Shown here: positions 21,825-21,959 of the stretch, one piece after another
Layout: every line of letters starts with the position of its first letter
How positions within the stretch are numbered: position 1 is the stretch's first letter
NCBI GenBank assembly: GCA_964549595.1
Contig: CAZJWK010000037.1
Location: 1 to 21,959 of the forward strand
Source: CAZQQN01 sp964549595
GTDB lineage: Bacteria > Bacteroidota > Bacteroidia > CAILMK01 > CAYYUA01
Length of the DNA: 21,959 nt
Direction of reading: 5' to 3'
Notes under the pieces: model-generated
Seen by the model: the letters and a program-made list of their open reading frames with translations, nothing else
Database searches by the model: none
What the model was told of the DNA's origin: nothing
Translations under genes and position numbers: made by a program

Positions 21825-21959
21825 ATGCCAATGCCTATGCCCAAACCAAAAGGCCCTTCAGTCGAAAAAGCAGTAAGGCTGGTGTGGAATGGGAGCCCTC
21901 AACAGTTAGCCGAGCTTGTCGAACAATTGAAAAAGCGGGGTTGGATTAAACGGAAAAAG
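21825..21959 (+). CDS. Unknown protein, 5' part only (runs off the window)
   Basis: An ATG at 21825 opens 45 codons with no stop before the window ends. Two more in-frame ATGs follow at 21831 and 21837 (MPMPMPKPKGPS), so the exact start is open. The visible part contains VRLVWNGSPQQLAELVEQL and then KKRGWIKRKK, which resembles a short helical motif (WxGS...LAEL) seen in various Bacteroidota accessory proteins, including RteC-like ones. That likeness is from memory and weak. Nothing can be said on function without the rest of the gene. Confidence 0.5.
   Translation, partial: MPMPMPKPKGPSVEKAVRLVWNGSPQQLAELVEQLKKRGWIKRKK

Noticed and set aside
1..21959. CRISPR arrays, insertion sequences, toxin-antitoxin or phage-defence genes
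   Set aside because: No regularly spaced repeats, transposase motifs or defence-type domains were seen on either strand.

Overview
The window comes from a member of the Bacteroidota. The evidence is a PorP/SprF-type outer-membrane protein, SprB-like and CHU_C/type B sorting-like domains of the type IX secretion system (T9SS), promoter -7 elements of the TAnnTTTG class, a FtsZ tail ending in NSFLHDNVD, a MraY with a long extra loop, and a dcw cluster of the Bacteroidota type without murB or ddl between murC and ftsQ. A gliding or T9SS-bearing lineage such as the Cytophagales fits, but I cannot place it further.

Region 1 (1-4751) is AT-rich and holds two divergent gene pairs. On the minus strand an ECF sigma factor overlaps by 8 nt a 399-aa membrane anti-sigma-like protein. 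On the plus strand a PorP/SprF-like protein is followed by a 536-aa secreted multidomain protein. The C-terminal part of the anti-sigma protein (SprB-like domain plus a CHU_C-like end) has the same order and motifs as the C-terminal part of the secreted protein. A roughly 125-residue disordered linker joins it to the inner-membrane helix. My inference is a trans-envelope signalling locus: the anti-sigma factor may present a cargo-like domain to the outer membrane/T9SS and so couple secretion or surface status to transcription. This is the most novel part of the window. The left edge (1-60) carries a nearly exact copy of a stretch inside the anti-sigma gene.

Region 2 (4754-20409) is a complete minus-strand division and cell wall (dcw) cluster. 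In transcription order it is mraZ, rsmH, ftsL-like, ftsI (PASTA-bearing PBP), murE, mraY, murD, ftsW, murG, murC, ftsQ, ftsA, ftsZ. Spacing is very tight, with several ATGA or TGATG start/stop overlaps. Exceptions are gaps of about 100 nt at murD/ftsW and murG/murC, each with a hairpin. Upstream of mraZ are four boxes with an exact 10-bp period overlapping a candidate promoter, which is the expected form of a MraZ operator. The products make lipid II (MurE, MraY, MurD, MurG, MurC), build septal peptidoglycan (FtsW, FtsI) and form the divisome (FtsZ, FtsA, FtsQ, FtsL). ftsZ ends 2 bp from the end of the convergent secreted-protein gene.

Region 3 (20410-21959) has a hairpin-rich spacer, a small unknown membrane protein with no clear start codon, and a tRNA-Lys(CTT) with its own promoter and terminator. 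Beyond it lies AT-rich DNA with a tandem 12-bp repeat, a possible 54-aa ORF on the minus strand and the 5' end of an unrecognised gene running off the right edge. It looks like the start of a variable region next to a tRNA, but no integrase is visible in the window.
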